The notes: generated by a model not told the origin, from the letters alone. Positions 32,773 through 40,523 are shown, numbered from the stretch's first letter. The stretch is 45,701 bases of DNA from Streptomyces mayonensis (GCF_018982965.1 NZ_JACBYP010000064.1:1-45701); one strand, 5' to 3'. Numbers and translations are program-made.

Positions 32773-33465
32773 TCAGCCGTTCGTGCCGGGGACGGGGGTG
32801 TGCGTGATGCCGTTGACCAGAACGTCGAAACTCCAGCCCATGCGGTCCTCGGGCGAGCCGCTGACCAGGGCGGGCATGTGCGCCCTGATGGCCGGACGGG
32901 TCTCGTCCACGGAGCGCAGGGCCCGGGTGGTGGCGTTCCAGTCGTCCTCGGCCATGGGGTCCTGTTCCTGCGCCGACTGCTCGGCGGCGGTGGCCGTGGC
33001 GTCCTGGAGCAGCTTGTCCACGCCCCAGGCGACCTGCTCCCGGGAGGCGCCGCTGCGGGACAGCAGGTCCAGGACGCGCTCCACCAGGCGCAGGTAGTTC
33101 TCGCCGCTGGGACGCGCCACCAGGGCGGACCGGGCGAGCTGCGGGTGCGCGAACAGCACGGAGGTGTAGGAGGCCAGTACGGCGCGGAGCTGCTCGCGCC
33201 AGTCGCCCCCCGCGCCCGAGCCGGTCAGGTCGACCTCGCCCAGCAGGGCGTCGAGCACGGCCGCGTGCAGTTCCGCAGTGTTGGCCACGTAGACGTACAG
33301 CGAGGCCGGACCGGTGTCCAGCTCCTTGGCCAGCCGGCGCATGGTGACCTTCGCCAGTCCCTCGGCGCGCATGACCCGCACGGCGGTGTCCACGATCCAG
33401 CGCCGGGACAGAGCAGGCTTCGCGGGCCGCTCCCGGCGGCTGATCGGCTCTTTCCTCGCAGTCAT
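32773..33465 (-). CDS. TetR-family regulator of the flavoprotein
   Basis: TetR-type repressor of 230 residues. The helix-turn-helix covers about 20-68 (IVDTAVRVMRAEGLAKVTMR, RLAKELDTGPASLYVYVANT), with TetR_C-like features in the ligand domain as in antibiotic-responsive TetR proteins. Start 33465 gives the normal N-terminus; longer versions run through the operator. A 12-bp palindrome, CGAACGCGTTCG, lies 14 bp upstream of the start, and the same pattern occurs upstream of the flavoprotein, so it probably represses both. The operator and the TetX-like target suggest induction by an aromatic compound. Confidence 0.92.
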   Translation of the reverse strand: MTARKEPISRRERPAKPALSRRWIVDTAVRVMRAEGLAKVTMRRLAKELDTGPASLYVYVANTAELHAAVLDALLGEVDLTGSGAGGDWREQLRAVLASYTSVLFAHPQLARSALVARPSGENYLRLVERVLDLLSRSGASREQVAWGVDKLLQDATATAAEQSAQEQDPMAEDDWNATTRALRSVDETRPAIRAHMPALVSGSPEDRMGWSFDVLVNGITHTPVPGTNG

Positions 33466-33478
33466 GGACCGATCGTAA

Positions 33479-33490
33479 CGAACGCGTTCG
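33479..33490. promoter_or_regulatory. TetR autoregulatory operator
   Basis: CGAACGCGTTCG is a perfect 12-bp palindrome placed 14 bp before the TetR start codon. It shares the pattern CGAACRYGTTCG with the site upstream of the flavoprotein. Confidence 0.7.
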
Positions 33491-33534
33491 CTCCCTGTTG
33501 CGTGCCCGAGAGCGGGCGGACGTTCGAGCGCGCG

Positions 33535-33630
33535 TACGGTCCGTGGACCGGTACGGCCATCCTTGCCCTGTGGAGCGCCGAGGCCCTCACCACCGGATAC
33601 GTCACGTTGCGCCACCGGGACACCAGGTGA
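33535..33630 (+). pseudogene. C-terminal relic of an ABC-2 permease-like protein
   Basis: The plus-strand frame ending at 33630 reads WTGTAILALWSAEALTTGYV followed by TLRHRDTR, which looks like the last helix and charged tail of an ABC-2 permease. No upstream part of such a gene is present, since the preceding DNA is the TetR promoter. It looks like a leftover from a deletion. A chance open frame cannot be excluded. Confidence 0.4.
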
Positions 33631-33714
33631 GCGAGCGCCGTCCCACCCGCCCGGAGTTCCTGCAGAGCGGTGGGGAGAGCCGAACTCGCGCTCCGGTGGC
33701 CGGACCGAGGAAGC

Positions 33715-34311
33715 TCAGCGGGCGGGGCGGGGCAGGACAGCAAGGGCTGTCCGGGCGATACCGGTCAGCGTTTCCTCGCTCGCTCCGGCCTTGCCCAGCG
33801 CTTCGATGCCGCGCAGTACGGCGAGCACCAGCGCGGCCAGCTTTCCCGGGTCCGCGTCCGCGGCGATGTCGCCATTGCGCTGGCAGGCTGCGATGTCGCC
33901 CTCCAGCAGCGCCTGCAGTGCCTCGATGGCCGCGCGCGCCCGCCTGGCCACCGTCTCGTCGTGTTCGGCCAGCTCGGCGGCGCCCTTGGCCAACAGGCAT
34001 CCGCGGTGGGCGGTGTCTGCGGCAGTCGCGGCCGCCACCGCGTACACGTGGGCGGACAGCCGCGCGTAGGCGTCCGCGTCGTTGCCGCGCAGCTGCCGGC
34101 TCACGGCATCGACGACGGAGCCGCAGTAGTCGTCGAACACGCGGTGGAACAGTTCCTGTTTGCCGCCGAACGCGCCGTACAGGCTGCCTTTGCCGAGCCC
34201 CGTCGCCTCGGCGATGTCCTCCATGCGCGTGGCGGCGTACCCACCCGACCAGAACCGCTCCCGGGCAGTTTCCAGTACCTGCTGCTCGTCGAACTTCCTG
34301 GGTCGTGCCAT
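33715..34311 (-). CDS. TetR-family regulator divergent from an SDR
   Basis: TetR/AcrR-type repressor of 198 residues. The helix-turn-helix spans about 8-55 (VLETARERFWSGGYAATRME, DIAEATGLGKGSLYGAFGGK). The C-terminal domain has RGCLLAKGAAELAEHDETVA, typical of TetR proteins that sit beside short-chain dehydrogenases. It is divergent from an SDR gene, and the 87-bp gap is almost filled by a 53-bp inverted repeat. It most likely represses both genes and responds to the SDR substrate. Confidence 0.93.
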   Translation of the reverse strand: MARPRKFDEQQVLETARERFWSGGYAATRMEDIAEATGLGKGSLYGAFGGKQELFHRVFDDYCGSVVDAVSRQLRGNDADAYARLSAHVYAVAAATAADTAHRGCLLAKGAAELAEHDETVARRARAAIEALQALLEGDIAACQRNGDIAADADPGKLAALVLAVLRGIEALGKAGASEETLTGIARTALAVLPRPAR

Positions 34312-34327
34312 GAGACCAGCCTACCCA

Positions 34328-34380
34328 TTCTTGACTGGTTCGTCCATAACGGCTAGCGTTATGGACGAACCAGTCAAGAA
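34328..34380. promoter_or_regulatory. 53-bp inverted repeat with overlapping divergent promoters
   Basis: Two perfect 24-bp arms (34328-34351 and 34357-34380) flank a GCTAG centre. Each arm carries TTGACT as a possible -35 box. On the plus strand TTGACT (34331-34336) is 17 bp from TAGCGT (34354-34359), a good -35/-10 pair for the SDR. By symmetry the right arm gives the regulator promoter, so the two promoters face each other and overlap. Each arm also contains TGGTTCGTCCA, a likely TetR half-operator. Confidence 0.85.
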
Positions 34381-34398
34381 CTAAGGAGTAGGTGCGCC

Positions 34399-35133
34399 AT
34401 GACGGGAGTACTCGCAGGCAAGGTGGCGGTGGTCACCGGAGCCAACAGCGGCATCGGGCTCGCCATCGCCAAGCGGTTCGCCGCGGAGGGGGCACGGGTG
34501 TTCCTGGCCGGTCGCCGTCAGGAGCCGCTCGACGCGGCCGTCGCCGAGATCGGGCCGGCGGCCACCGGCGTGAGGACGGACGTTTCGGTACAGGCGGACC
34601 TCGATCACCTCTACTCGGTCGTGCGCGAGGAGGCGGGCCGCATCGACGTGCTTGTCGCCAACGCCGGCAGCGCCGTCCCCCAGCGTCTCGGTGAGATCAC
34701 GGAGGAAGCCATCGACGCGACCTTCGGTACGAACGTGAAGGGCACGGTCTTCACCGTGCAGAAGGCGCTGCCCCTGCTGTCGGACGGCGCCTCGATCGTG
34801 GTCACGGGATCGACCAGCACCCTCCGCCCCGGACCGGGCCTGGAAGTCTACGGAGCGTCGAAGGCAGCGGTGCGCAACCTGGTGCGCAGCTGGGCGCTCG
34901 GCGCGCAGGAACGCAAGTTCCGGGTGAACGTGCTGAGCCCCGGCCCGACCGAGACCCCGGGCCTGGTCGGTGCCGTGGGCCCGGACCACCACCAGCTCGC
35001 CTCGGATGTGCCGCTCGGCAGGATCGGCCGCCCGGACGAGATCGCCGCCGTGGCGACGTTCCTGGCCTCGGACGCCTCCAGTTTCGTCAACGGCGCCGAC
35101 TGGTTCGCCGACGGAGGGCAGGCGCAGGTCTGA
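34399..35133 (+). CDS. Short-chain dehydrogenase/reductase controlled by the divergent TetR
   Basis: Classical SDR of 244 residues. The cofactor motif is VTGANSGIGLAIA, then VLVANAGSAVP, catalytic Ser in VVTGSTST and YGASKAAVRNL (Tyr and Lys). The C-terminus FVNGADWFADGGQAQV is typical. The start is preceded by AAGGAGT. The promoter lies in the inverted repeat shared with the TetR gene. Such pairs usually detoxify or reduce the compound sensed by the regulator; the substrate is unknown. Confidence 0.94.
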   Translation: MTGVLAGKVAVVTGANSGIGLAIAKRFAAEGARVFLAGRRQEPLDAAVAEIGPAATGVRTDVSVQADLDHLYSVVREEAGRIDVLVANAGSAVPQRLGEITEEAIDATFGTNVKGTVFTVQKALPLLSDGASIVVTGSTSTLRPGPGLEVYGASKAAVRNLVRSWALGAQERKFRVNVLSPGPTETPGLVGAVGPDHHQLASDVPLGRIGRPDEIAAVATFLASDASSFVNGADWFADGGQAQV

Positions 35134-35371
35134 CCGCGGCGCCTCCCGGTTCGGTGGGCACACCGGGCACCCCGGTTCACCGGACGGCCTCGCGGGCACG
35201 GGGGCCTGACTGCTTGCCCACGTCGCGCGCTGACCAGGCGGGTCCGAGCGGTCGAGGGCCCCAACAAGGCGGTCTGCCGACGCCGGGGCCGCGCCCGCTG
35301 CGGCCCGGACCGCATGACGTCAATCGCCGAAGCCGTAGTCACCCTGGAGTGGCACCGCTGAAGAAGCTCAC

Positions 35372-36121
35372 TCAGACGCGCGGTCCGAGAAACAGGCCAC
35401 CGCTCGCGTCGATGACCTGCCCGGTGATCCAGCGTGCCGCGTCTGTGGCGAGGAACGCGACCACGTCGGCGACGTCGTCGGGCCCGCCCAGCCGGTCGAG
35501 CGACGTCGTGCCGGGCGATGAGCTCCGCCAGGCCCGGTGCTTCGAAGGACGCCCCGTTGGTCGCGGTCCGGGTGGCGCCGGGAGCAACCGCGTTCACCGT
35601 GATCCCCCGTACGTCCAGTTCGTTGGCCAGCGTCTTGCTCATGGTCTCGACCGCTCCCTTGGTCATGGCGAAGGAGGTCTGGGAGGGGTTGGCCATCCGG
35701 GTCGCCACGGAGGAGATCGTGGTGAAGCGGCCGCCGTCGGGGAGCAGGCCCAGCGCGCGTTGGACGATGAAGCAGGGCGCTCGCACGTTCACCGCGAAGA
35801 GGCGGTCGAACTCCTTGCGCGTCGTGCTCCCGATCGGCCCGGCGGGCGCGGTTGCCGCGTTGTTGACGAGGACGTCGAGCGGCCGCCCGGCCAGTGCGGC
35901 CTCGACTCCCGTGAAGAGGGTGTCGACGTCGTCGTCCACGCCCAGTTCCGCCCGGACGGTGATCGCGGTTCCACCGGCACGCCCGATCTCTTCGGCGTCG
36001 CTGCCGCAGCGTCTTCGTCCGCGCCGAAGTGCACGACGACCGCGGCTCCCTTCGCCGCCAACCGGACCGCGATCGCTCGTCCTGTGCCGCGCGACGCGCC
36101 GGTCACCAGGGCCGTCCTGCC
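35372..36121 (-). pseudogene. SDR pseudogene, two frameshifts, 5' end lost
   Basis: The remains of a classical SDR can be read across three frames. N-terminal part: GRTALVTGASRGTGRAIAVR then AAVVVHFGADEDAAAAT. A frameshift near 35995 leads into PLDVLVNNAATAPAG, TTISSVATRMANP, the catalytic SFAMTKGAVETMS and VRGITVNAVAPGATRT. A second near 35512 leads into LDRLGGPDDVADVVAFLATD and a normal end (ASGGLFLGPRV). No proper start codon exists: the homology stops at about 36121, where an IS630-type transposase relic on the other strand begins. Sequencing error could explain a shift but not the lost start. Confidence 0.8.
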
Positions 36122-36122
36122 A

Positions 36123-36560
36123 GTCCGGGTCGGCCGCGAGGCGTTACGGCGCCTGCTCGCCTGACACGGCGTCACCTTCCAGTGCACCAAGACCTGGAAG
36201 GAGTCGCCCGACCCCGAGCGTGACGCCAAGCTGGACCGTATCGAGGAGGTGCTGGAACGCTTCCCGGACCGCGTGTTCGCGTTCGACGAGTTCGGGCCGC
36301 TCGGCATCCGCCCACCGCCGGAGCCGGCTGGGCTCCCGCCGGTCGCCCCGAGCGCCATCCCGCGACCTACCGCCGCACACACAGGGTGCGGTACTTCCAC
36401 GGCTGCTACTCCGTCGGCGACGACCGGCTGTGGGGTGTCAACCGCCGCAAGAGGGGTGCGGTGAACACCCTGGCCGCACGGAGGTCGATCCGGGCCGCGT
36501 GCCCGGACCGCGCCCCGATCTACGTCATCCTGGACAATCTCTCTCGCCGCCGTGGCCTGA
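36123..36560 (+). mobile_element. IS630-type transposase relic
   Basis: A degraded transposase reads VRVGREALRRLLA, an in-frame stop at 36162, then HGVTFQCTKTWKESPDPERD followed by AKLDRIEEVLERFPDRVFAF and DEFGPLGIRP. A frameshift near 36330-36385 leads into VRYFHGCYSVGDDRLWGVNR, GAVNTLAARRSIRAA and PIYVILDNLS. The first two acidic residues of the DDE site (DEFG and LDN) remain, but the C-terminal part with the third is missing. Both ends are lost and no terminal repeats were seen. It is inactive. Confidence 0.82.
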
Positions 36561-37158
36561 ACGACCCGGCGAACCCCATGCGCTCACGGCACTACCCAGC
36601 CGACCTGACCAAGGTCTCGAAGCCTGAGCTGTCGCAATAAGACACTGCACGACCCTCGGCCCCGACGTCGCCGCCGACCGCGTTGACGGTGTCATCGACG
36701 ATGTCGGTACCACCGAGTTCCAGGCTTGCCCGGTCAAGCCCTTTCGAGGCCTCGATGACCGTATGCCCTGCCGATTCGGTGTTGTCGAACTCGGGCGACT
36801 GGACACTCTGTCCGTCACCGGCATCGGCGTCCGGCTCGCCGGTTGTCGTGGCGTGCGCGGTGTCCCGCCAGGTCCCCAGCTTGGTGCAGCAATCCCGTTG
36901 TCGCTCCTTGGCCTGCGCTGGATCGTCCGACGAACAGATCCGGCTGGAGATCGTCCAGCTCGCCCTCGACCTCCTCGCCGTCACGACCCGACCAGCCGCA
37001 CACCCCGGAACTTGCAACCGCCCTGAACCGCCCGGACGTCGCCGATTCAACCTGAGTAGTCAAACCGGACGACGGCCGATCACGCCGAAATTCTGAACCA
37101 GAGGGTCGGCTGGTGCGTTGAGTGATGACGATGTCCGCTATTTGCCATGGAGGGCTTC
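36561..37158. other. Degraded stretch without a supportable gene
   Basis: No frame in this 600-bp interval shows a convincing family, ribosome binding site and codon bias together. The longest minus-strand frame (36592-37050) ends in VSYCDSSGFETLVRSAG, which looks like the core of a STAS anti-sigma-antagonist domain, but the rest does not fit. The last 60 bp become A/T-richer ahead of the next gene. The stretch is best seen as eroded island DNA. Confidence 0.5.
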
Positions 37159-37764
37159 ATGCCTAAACCGACAGATGAGCAACGAGCCGCTTCCGTCCGT
37201 GCCTTCTACGGCCTCGACGGAAGCGTACCCATCGTGCCCCGGGGACATCTGCCGAGTGGATATGTGCCGCAGGGTGCCAGTGAGTTCGAAAAGGAAATGC
37301 GGTATCGGCTGCACGACCTCACCCGCAGTGACTACAGGGCGGGACCGTTGGAGGCGGCGGCATTGCAGGAGGCAGGTCTGACACTGACCCAAGACCAAAA
37401 TGGCAGAATTCACATTGACAAACACGCGGCGGGTGGAAGGTGTAATCAGAGGACTGAAATAGGTCGGGTTGCTGAGGTGTCTCAGGGAATGGCCGGCATG
37501 TCGATCACTGCTTCCGAACCTCCCTCGTCGTATCCTGGGAGTTCGTCTGCCTGGGGTACTTCCGCTGTGCAGGGGACGGCTGGTGGAGTCGGTGGTTATT
37601 CTGGCGAGGGCTATCCGGCGAACCCGGTGCCAACGGGGTCATATCTTTCCAGTAGCTACGGGTATTCGCATGCGGGGTCCTCGTCACAGGCCGGGCCGTC
37701 GTCGTATGCCGGACCGTCGTCATATCGGCCTGCCGAACAGCTGAGCAAGCGGGGCCGGAGGTAG
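37159..37764 (+). CDS. Unrecognised protein with disordered Ser/Gly/Tyr/Pro-rich C-terminus
   Basis: A 201-residue protein of no family I know. The N-terminal 90 residues look folded (TDEQRAASVRAFYGLDGSVP, EFEKEMRYRLHDLTRSDYRA, EAAALQEAGLTLTQDQNGRI). The rest is low-complexity Ser/Gly/Tyr/Pro/Ala with repeats such as SSQAGPSSYAGPSSY, and ends in a basic KRGRR. Composition is prion-like and could support self-assembly or scaffolding. GGAGGG just before the ATG at 37159 supports this start over the ATG at 37147. Codon use is less G/C-biased than in neighbouring genes, suggesting transfer. The stop overlaps the next start (TAGTG). Confidence 0.75.
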   Translation: MPKPTDEQRAASVRAFYGLDGSVPIVPRGHLPSGYVPQGASEFEKEMRYRLHDLTRSDYRAGPLEAAALQEAGLTLTQDQNGRIHIDKHAAGGRCNQRTEIGRVAEVSQGMAGMSITASEPPSSYPGSSSAWGTSAVQGTAGGVGGYSGEGYPANPVPTGSYLSSSYGYSHAGSSSQAGPSSYAGPSSYRPAEQLSKRGRR

Positions 37765-38177
37765 TGACGCTGCCGGGGATCTTGGTTGAGCGCCCCATCG
37801 GCGACAAGCACGCGGAGTACGGAAGTCCGAAGCGTCTCCTGTACGAGGGTGCGCTGCGCGTCTACGACGAGGTCGTCCGTGCAGCCTGCCGGGACCAGGG
37901 AACCATTCCGTTGCGTGCCGACGCCATCGGGGAGGTCACGGACCAGATCCACCGGTGGCTTCACGAGGACGACATCGTGATCGCCGACGTCAGCGGCGCG
38001 AACGCCAACGTCATGTACGAGCTGGGCTTCCGTATCGGCCGAGGGAAGCCGGTGATCCTCATTGGCGGGAGTGGTGACCTGCCGTTCGACATGGCCCGGT
38101 TGCGGACCATCCGCTTCCGGAGGACCGAGTCGAGCCTTCACGAAGCCCGCGACCAGTTGAGCCGCGTCTACCAGTAG
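37764..38177 (+). CDS. Nucleoside 2-deoxyribosyltransferase/TIR-like nucleotide-processing protein
   Basis: A 137-residue single-domain protein. The pattern RAD (51-53), IVIADVSGANANVMYELGFR (71-90), GKPVILIG (94-101) and DLPFD (105-109) is that of nucleoside 2-deoxyribosyltransferase-like proteins, which share a fold with TIR NADases. Glu86 in YELG is the expected catalytic residue. Relatives occur as effectors in bacterial conflict systems, where they attack nucleotides or NAD; others act in nucleoside salvage. The GTG at 37764 overlaps the upstream stop by one base, so the protein is made together with the disordered partner. Placement near an IS relic and a tRNA gene supports an accessory role. 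Confidence 0.8.
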   Translation: MTLPGILVERPIGDKHAEYGSPKRLLYEGALRVYDEVVRAACRDQGTIPLRADAIGEVTDQIHRWLHEDDIVIADVSGANANVMYELGFRIGRGKPVILIGGSGDLPFDMARLRTIRFRRTESSLHEARDQLSRVYQ

Positions 38178-38805
38178 GGAATCACCTGCGGGCCCAGGAG
38201 CGTGCCCTACGCCAACGCGGCTGTCTCCGCCCCCCCCCCCGCCGGCCGACGACGGAGACGACGGCGGCGACGGGCCAGGCATCGTCGACCGGCTGGCGCA
38301 GGCCGAGACCCAGACGGACTCCGTCCTCACGGACATGGAAGCCATGGGTGAGGCGCCGATGCGGATCGGCGTGGTGGCGCGGGAATGCACTCCGGAAATG
38401 AACGCGGCCAATCTGCGGCGGGCGCCCGGCTCGAGCTCGTCAAGAAGTTCTCCACGGCTGCGCCGAGCCGGCTGCCGCGTTCAGGACCAGCAGTGAGGCG
38501 TTCGCCGGACGCATGGCCGACATGAGGCAGGAGTCCACGCGGCACTCGACCTCATCGAGAGACGATCTCCGGCCGAACGCGATGAGGAAACCGAGACGTT
38601 CCTGTTCCTCGCCACTGGCGAATCATCGGCACCAGACCACGAAACCGAAGTCCCGCCGATGCTTTACCACCTGACCGCTTCGTGACCCACTGACCTACGC
38701 ACCTGCGGTGAGGGCTGCCTCATCGCGGAAGTCGAGGTCCAGGGGCCGATGGTGAGGCGCGGCCTCACAGGCTTTCCGCGCGACGAGTGATCACCGGGAA
38801 CACCA
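38178..38805 (+). other. Eroded stretch with a probable gene relic
   Basis: Between the effector-like gene and the tRNA terminator no intact gene is supportable. A plus-strand frame from about 38245 reads GIVDRLAQAETQTDSVLTDM, EAPMRIGVVARECTPEMNAA and stops being protein-like near 38415. After a frameshift it resumes as ARLELVKKFSTAA and, after another, AFRTSSEAFAGRMADMRQES. This is probably one helical protein broken by frameshifts. A homopolymer run of 12 C lies at about 38230. The last 250 bp show nothing recognisable. Confidence 0.45.
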
Positions 38806-38836
38806 AGAAGGCCCACGTTTCTGAACTGGGCCTTCT
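38806..38836 (-). terminator. tRNA-Gly terminator hairpin
   Basis: Perfect 10-bp inverted repeat AGAAGGCCCA / TGGGCCTTCT with an 11-base loop, located three bases beyond the CCA end of the tRNA on the minus strand. Confidence 0.8.
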
Positions 38837-38839
38837 CCA

Positions 38840-38913
38840 TGGAGCGGGTGACGAGAATCGAACTCGCGCTCTCAGCTTGGGAAGCTGATGTTCTACCATT
38901 AAACTACACCCGC
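38840..38913 (-). tRNA. tRNA-Gly (anticodon CCC), CCA encoded
   Basis: The minus strand gives a full cloverleaf: acceptor GCGGGTG with CACCCGC, D arm GTTTAATGGTAGAAC, anticodon stem TCAGC/GCTGA with loop TTCCCAA, T arm GCGAG-TTCGATT-CTCGT, discriminator T and an encoded CCA. The anticodon CCC (complement of 38879-38881) reads GGG glycine codons. Eroded island-like DNA lies on its 3' side, the usual integration side, but no duplicated tRNA 3' end was found in the window. Confidence 0.96.
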
Positions 38914-39196
38914 GTGAGACGCCGACCACGGTCGGTGTCCGGACGCTCGTTCACTCTACCCCATCGCTGGCCCCCGGTGTTCGCGCCGTGGGGCCGCGGT
39001 CGTTTCGGGGGTGGGATGCGGCTGCCGTGGGGGCGAGTTGGGGCGTACGGTGGGGCGCTCGAAAAGGGTGTGCGTGAGGGTGTGCGTGACGGCGGAGTGC
39101 CGCCTGGAAGGTCGTCTCTTTCATCCCGTACTGTGGCTTTTGTCGTCAGGGTAGTCAGCCAGACGCGGCTCTTGGGGAAGGGACTTGAAGGACTTG

Positions 39197-39355
39197 ATGG
39201 AGCGCACCGTCGTCCGCTGTGCCGATGGGCACGTGTTCACCGCCAGCTCGTTCCCGATGCAGCAGGCCGAGCGACTCGGCCCCGGTCGGCTCGTCCGATG
39301 TCCGCGGTGTGCGCGGCTGCGGAGTGCCGTGCCGGTGGGTTCGGACAAGCGGTAG
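39197..39355 (+). CDS. 52-residue zinc-ribbon-like protein
   Basis: A short gene with GAAGGA just before its ATG. The protein begins MERTVVRCADGHVFTASSFP and has Cys8, His12 and the pair CPRC (36-39), a probable zinc-binding ribbon, followed by a short basic tail. The spacing and its position 69 bp upstream of dcd on the same strand suggest a conserved small gene. The function is unknown; nucleic-acid or protein binding is typical of such ribbons. Confidence 0.7.
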   Translation: MERTVVRCADGHVFTASSFPMQQAERLGPGRLVRCPRCARLRSAVPVGSDKR

Positions 39356-39424
39356 CAGTACGGTCCTGGCGCGCGGCGCGGCGGCGGTTGTCGCTGCTCC
39401 GCGCGCCTTGCGTATCCTCGGTGC

Positions 39425-40000
39425 GTGCTTCTCTCAGACAAGGACATCCGTGCCGAGATCGACAACGGGCGGGTGCGCATCGATCCGCTCGACGACTCCA
39501 TGGTGCAGCCGTCGAGCATCGACGTACGCCTCGACCGCTACTTCCGGGTGTTCGAGAATCACCGGTACCCGCACATCGACCCCTCCGTCGAGCAGGTGGA
39601 TCTGACCCGGCTCGTGGAGCCGGAGGGGGACGAGCCGTTCATCCTGCACCCCGGTGAGTTCGTGCTGGCCAGTACGTACGAGGTCATCACGCTCCCCGAC
39701 GACCTGGCCTCGCGGCTGGAGGGGAAGAGTTCGCTCGGCCGGCTCGGGCTCGTCACGCACTCCACGGCCGGGTTCATCGACCCGGGTTTCTCGGGGCACG
39801 TGACGCTGGAGCTGAGCAATCTCGCGACCCTGCCCATCAAGCTGTGGCCGGGCATGAAGATCGGGCAGCTGTGCATGTTCCGGCTCACCTCGCCCGCCGA
39901 GCATCCGTACGGCAGCGAGCGCTACGGGTCCCGTTACCAGGGGCAGCGGGGGCCGACCGCCTCCCGGTCCTTCCTCAACTTCCATCGGACCCAGGTATGA
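39425..40000 (+). CDS. dcd: dCTP deaminase, probably bifunctional (dUMP-forming)
   Basis: Trimeric nucleotide deaminase of 191 residues that converts dCTP to dUTP and, in the mycobacterial type, on to dUMP for thymidylate synthesis. MLLSDKDIRAEIDNGRVRID, VQPSSIDVRLD, GKSSLGRLGLVTHSTAGFID and GHVTLELSN (catalytic Glu129) match the family. The whole sequence closely resembles the Mycobacterium tuberculosis bifunctional enzyme, including THSTAGF, hence the proposed dual activity. The GTG start gives the conserved MLLSD N-terminus. Confidence 0.96.
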   Translation: MLLSDKDIRAEIDNGRVRIDPLDDSMVQPSSIDVRLDRYFRVFENHRYPHIDPSVEQVDLTRLVEPEGDEPFILHPGEFVLASTYEVITLPDDLASRLEGKSSLGRLGLVTHSTAGFIDPGFSGHVTLELSNLATLPIKLWPGMKIGQLCMFRLTSPAEHPYGSERYGSRYQGQRGPTASRSFLNFHRTQV

Positions 40001-40025
40001 AGCCAGTGACGAGCAGGGCGCGCGC

Positions 40026-40523
40026 ATGAGTGATGTCCGGGAGAACCTGACCTACGAGCAGTTCGGTGTCGCCGTGCGCGAGCTGGCGCAGGCCGTCGCC
40101 GACGACGGGTACGAGCCCGACATCGTGCTCTCCATCGCCCGCGGGGGCGTCTTCGTCGCGGGCGGGCTGGCCTACGCGCTCGGCTGCAAGAACATCCACC
40201 TCGTGAACGTGGAGTTCTACACCGGTGTCGGGACCACGCTGGACATGCCCGTCATGCTTGCGCCCGTCCCCAACGTCATCGACTTCTCCGACAAGAAGGT
40301 CCTCATCACCGACGACGTCGCCGACACCGGCAAGACCCTCAAGCTGGTGCGCGACTTCTGCCTCGACACCGTCGCCGAGGTGCGCAGCGCGGTGATCTAC
40401 GAGAAGTCCCACTCGCTCGTCCAGTGCGAGTACGTGTGGAGGCGGACCGACGACTGGATCAATTTTCCGTGGTCCGTCCTGCCGCCCGTCGTGCGGCGGC
40501 AGGGGCAGGTGCTCGACGCCTGA
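40026..40523 (+). CDS. Phosphoribosyltransferase
   Basis: Type I phosphoribosyltransferase of 165 residues. The PRPP-binding loop is VLITDDVADTGKTLKLV; a PPi-loop region IARGGVFVAGGLAYAL precedes it. The C-terminal part (YVWRRTDDWINFPW) resembles xanthine/guanine-type enzymes (Gpt or HGPRT-like), but the base cannot be assigned. It follows dcd by 25 bp and is probably co-transcribed, giving a small nucleotide-metabolism operon. The ribosome binding site is weak. Confidence 0.9.
   Translation: MSDVRENLTYEQFGVAVRELAQAVADDGYEPDIVLSIARGGVFVAGGLAYALGCKNIHLVNVEFYTGVGTTLDMPVMLAPVPNVIDFSDKKVLITDDVADTGKTLKLVRDFCLDTVAEVRSAVIYEKSHSLVQCEYVWRRTDDWINFPWSVLPPVVRRQGQVLDA

Noticed and set aside
36592..37050. 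STAS-domain anti-sigma antagonist on the minus strand
   Set aside because: Only one short motif (YCDSSGFETLV) fits; the preceding residues do not form the domain and there is no start signal.
38840..38913. Integrated element with att duplication of the tRNA-Gly 3' end
   Set aside because: No second copy of the tRNA 3' sequence and no integrase gene were found in the window, so integration at this tRNA stays a suspicion only.
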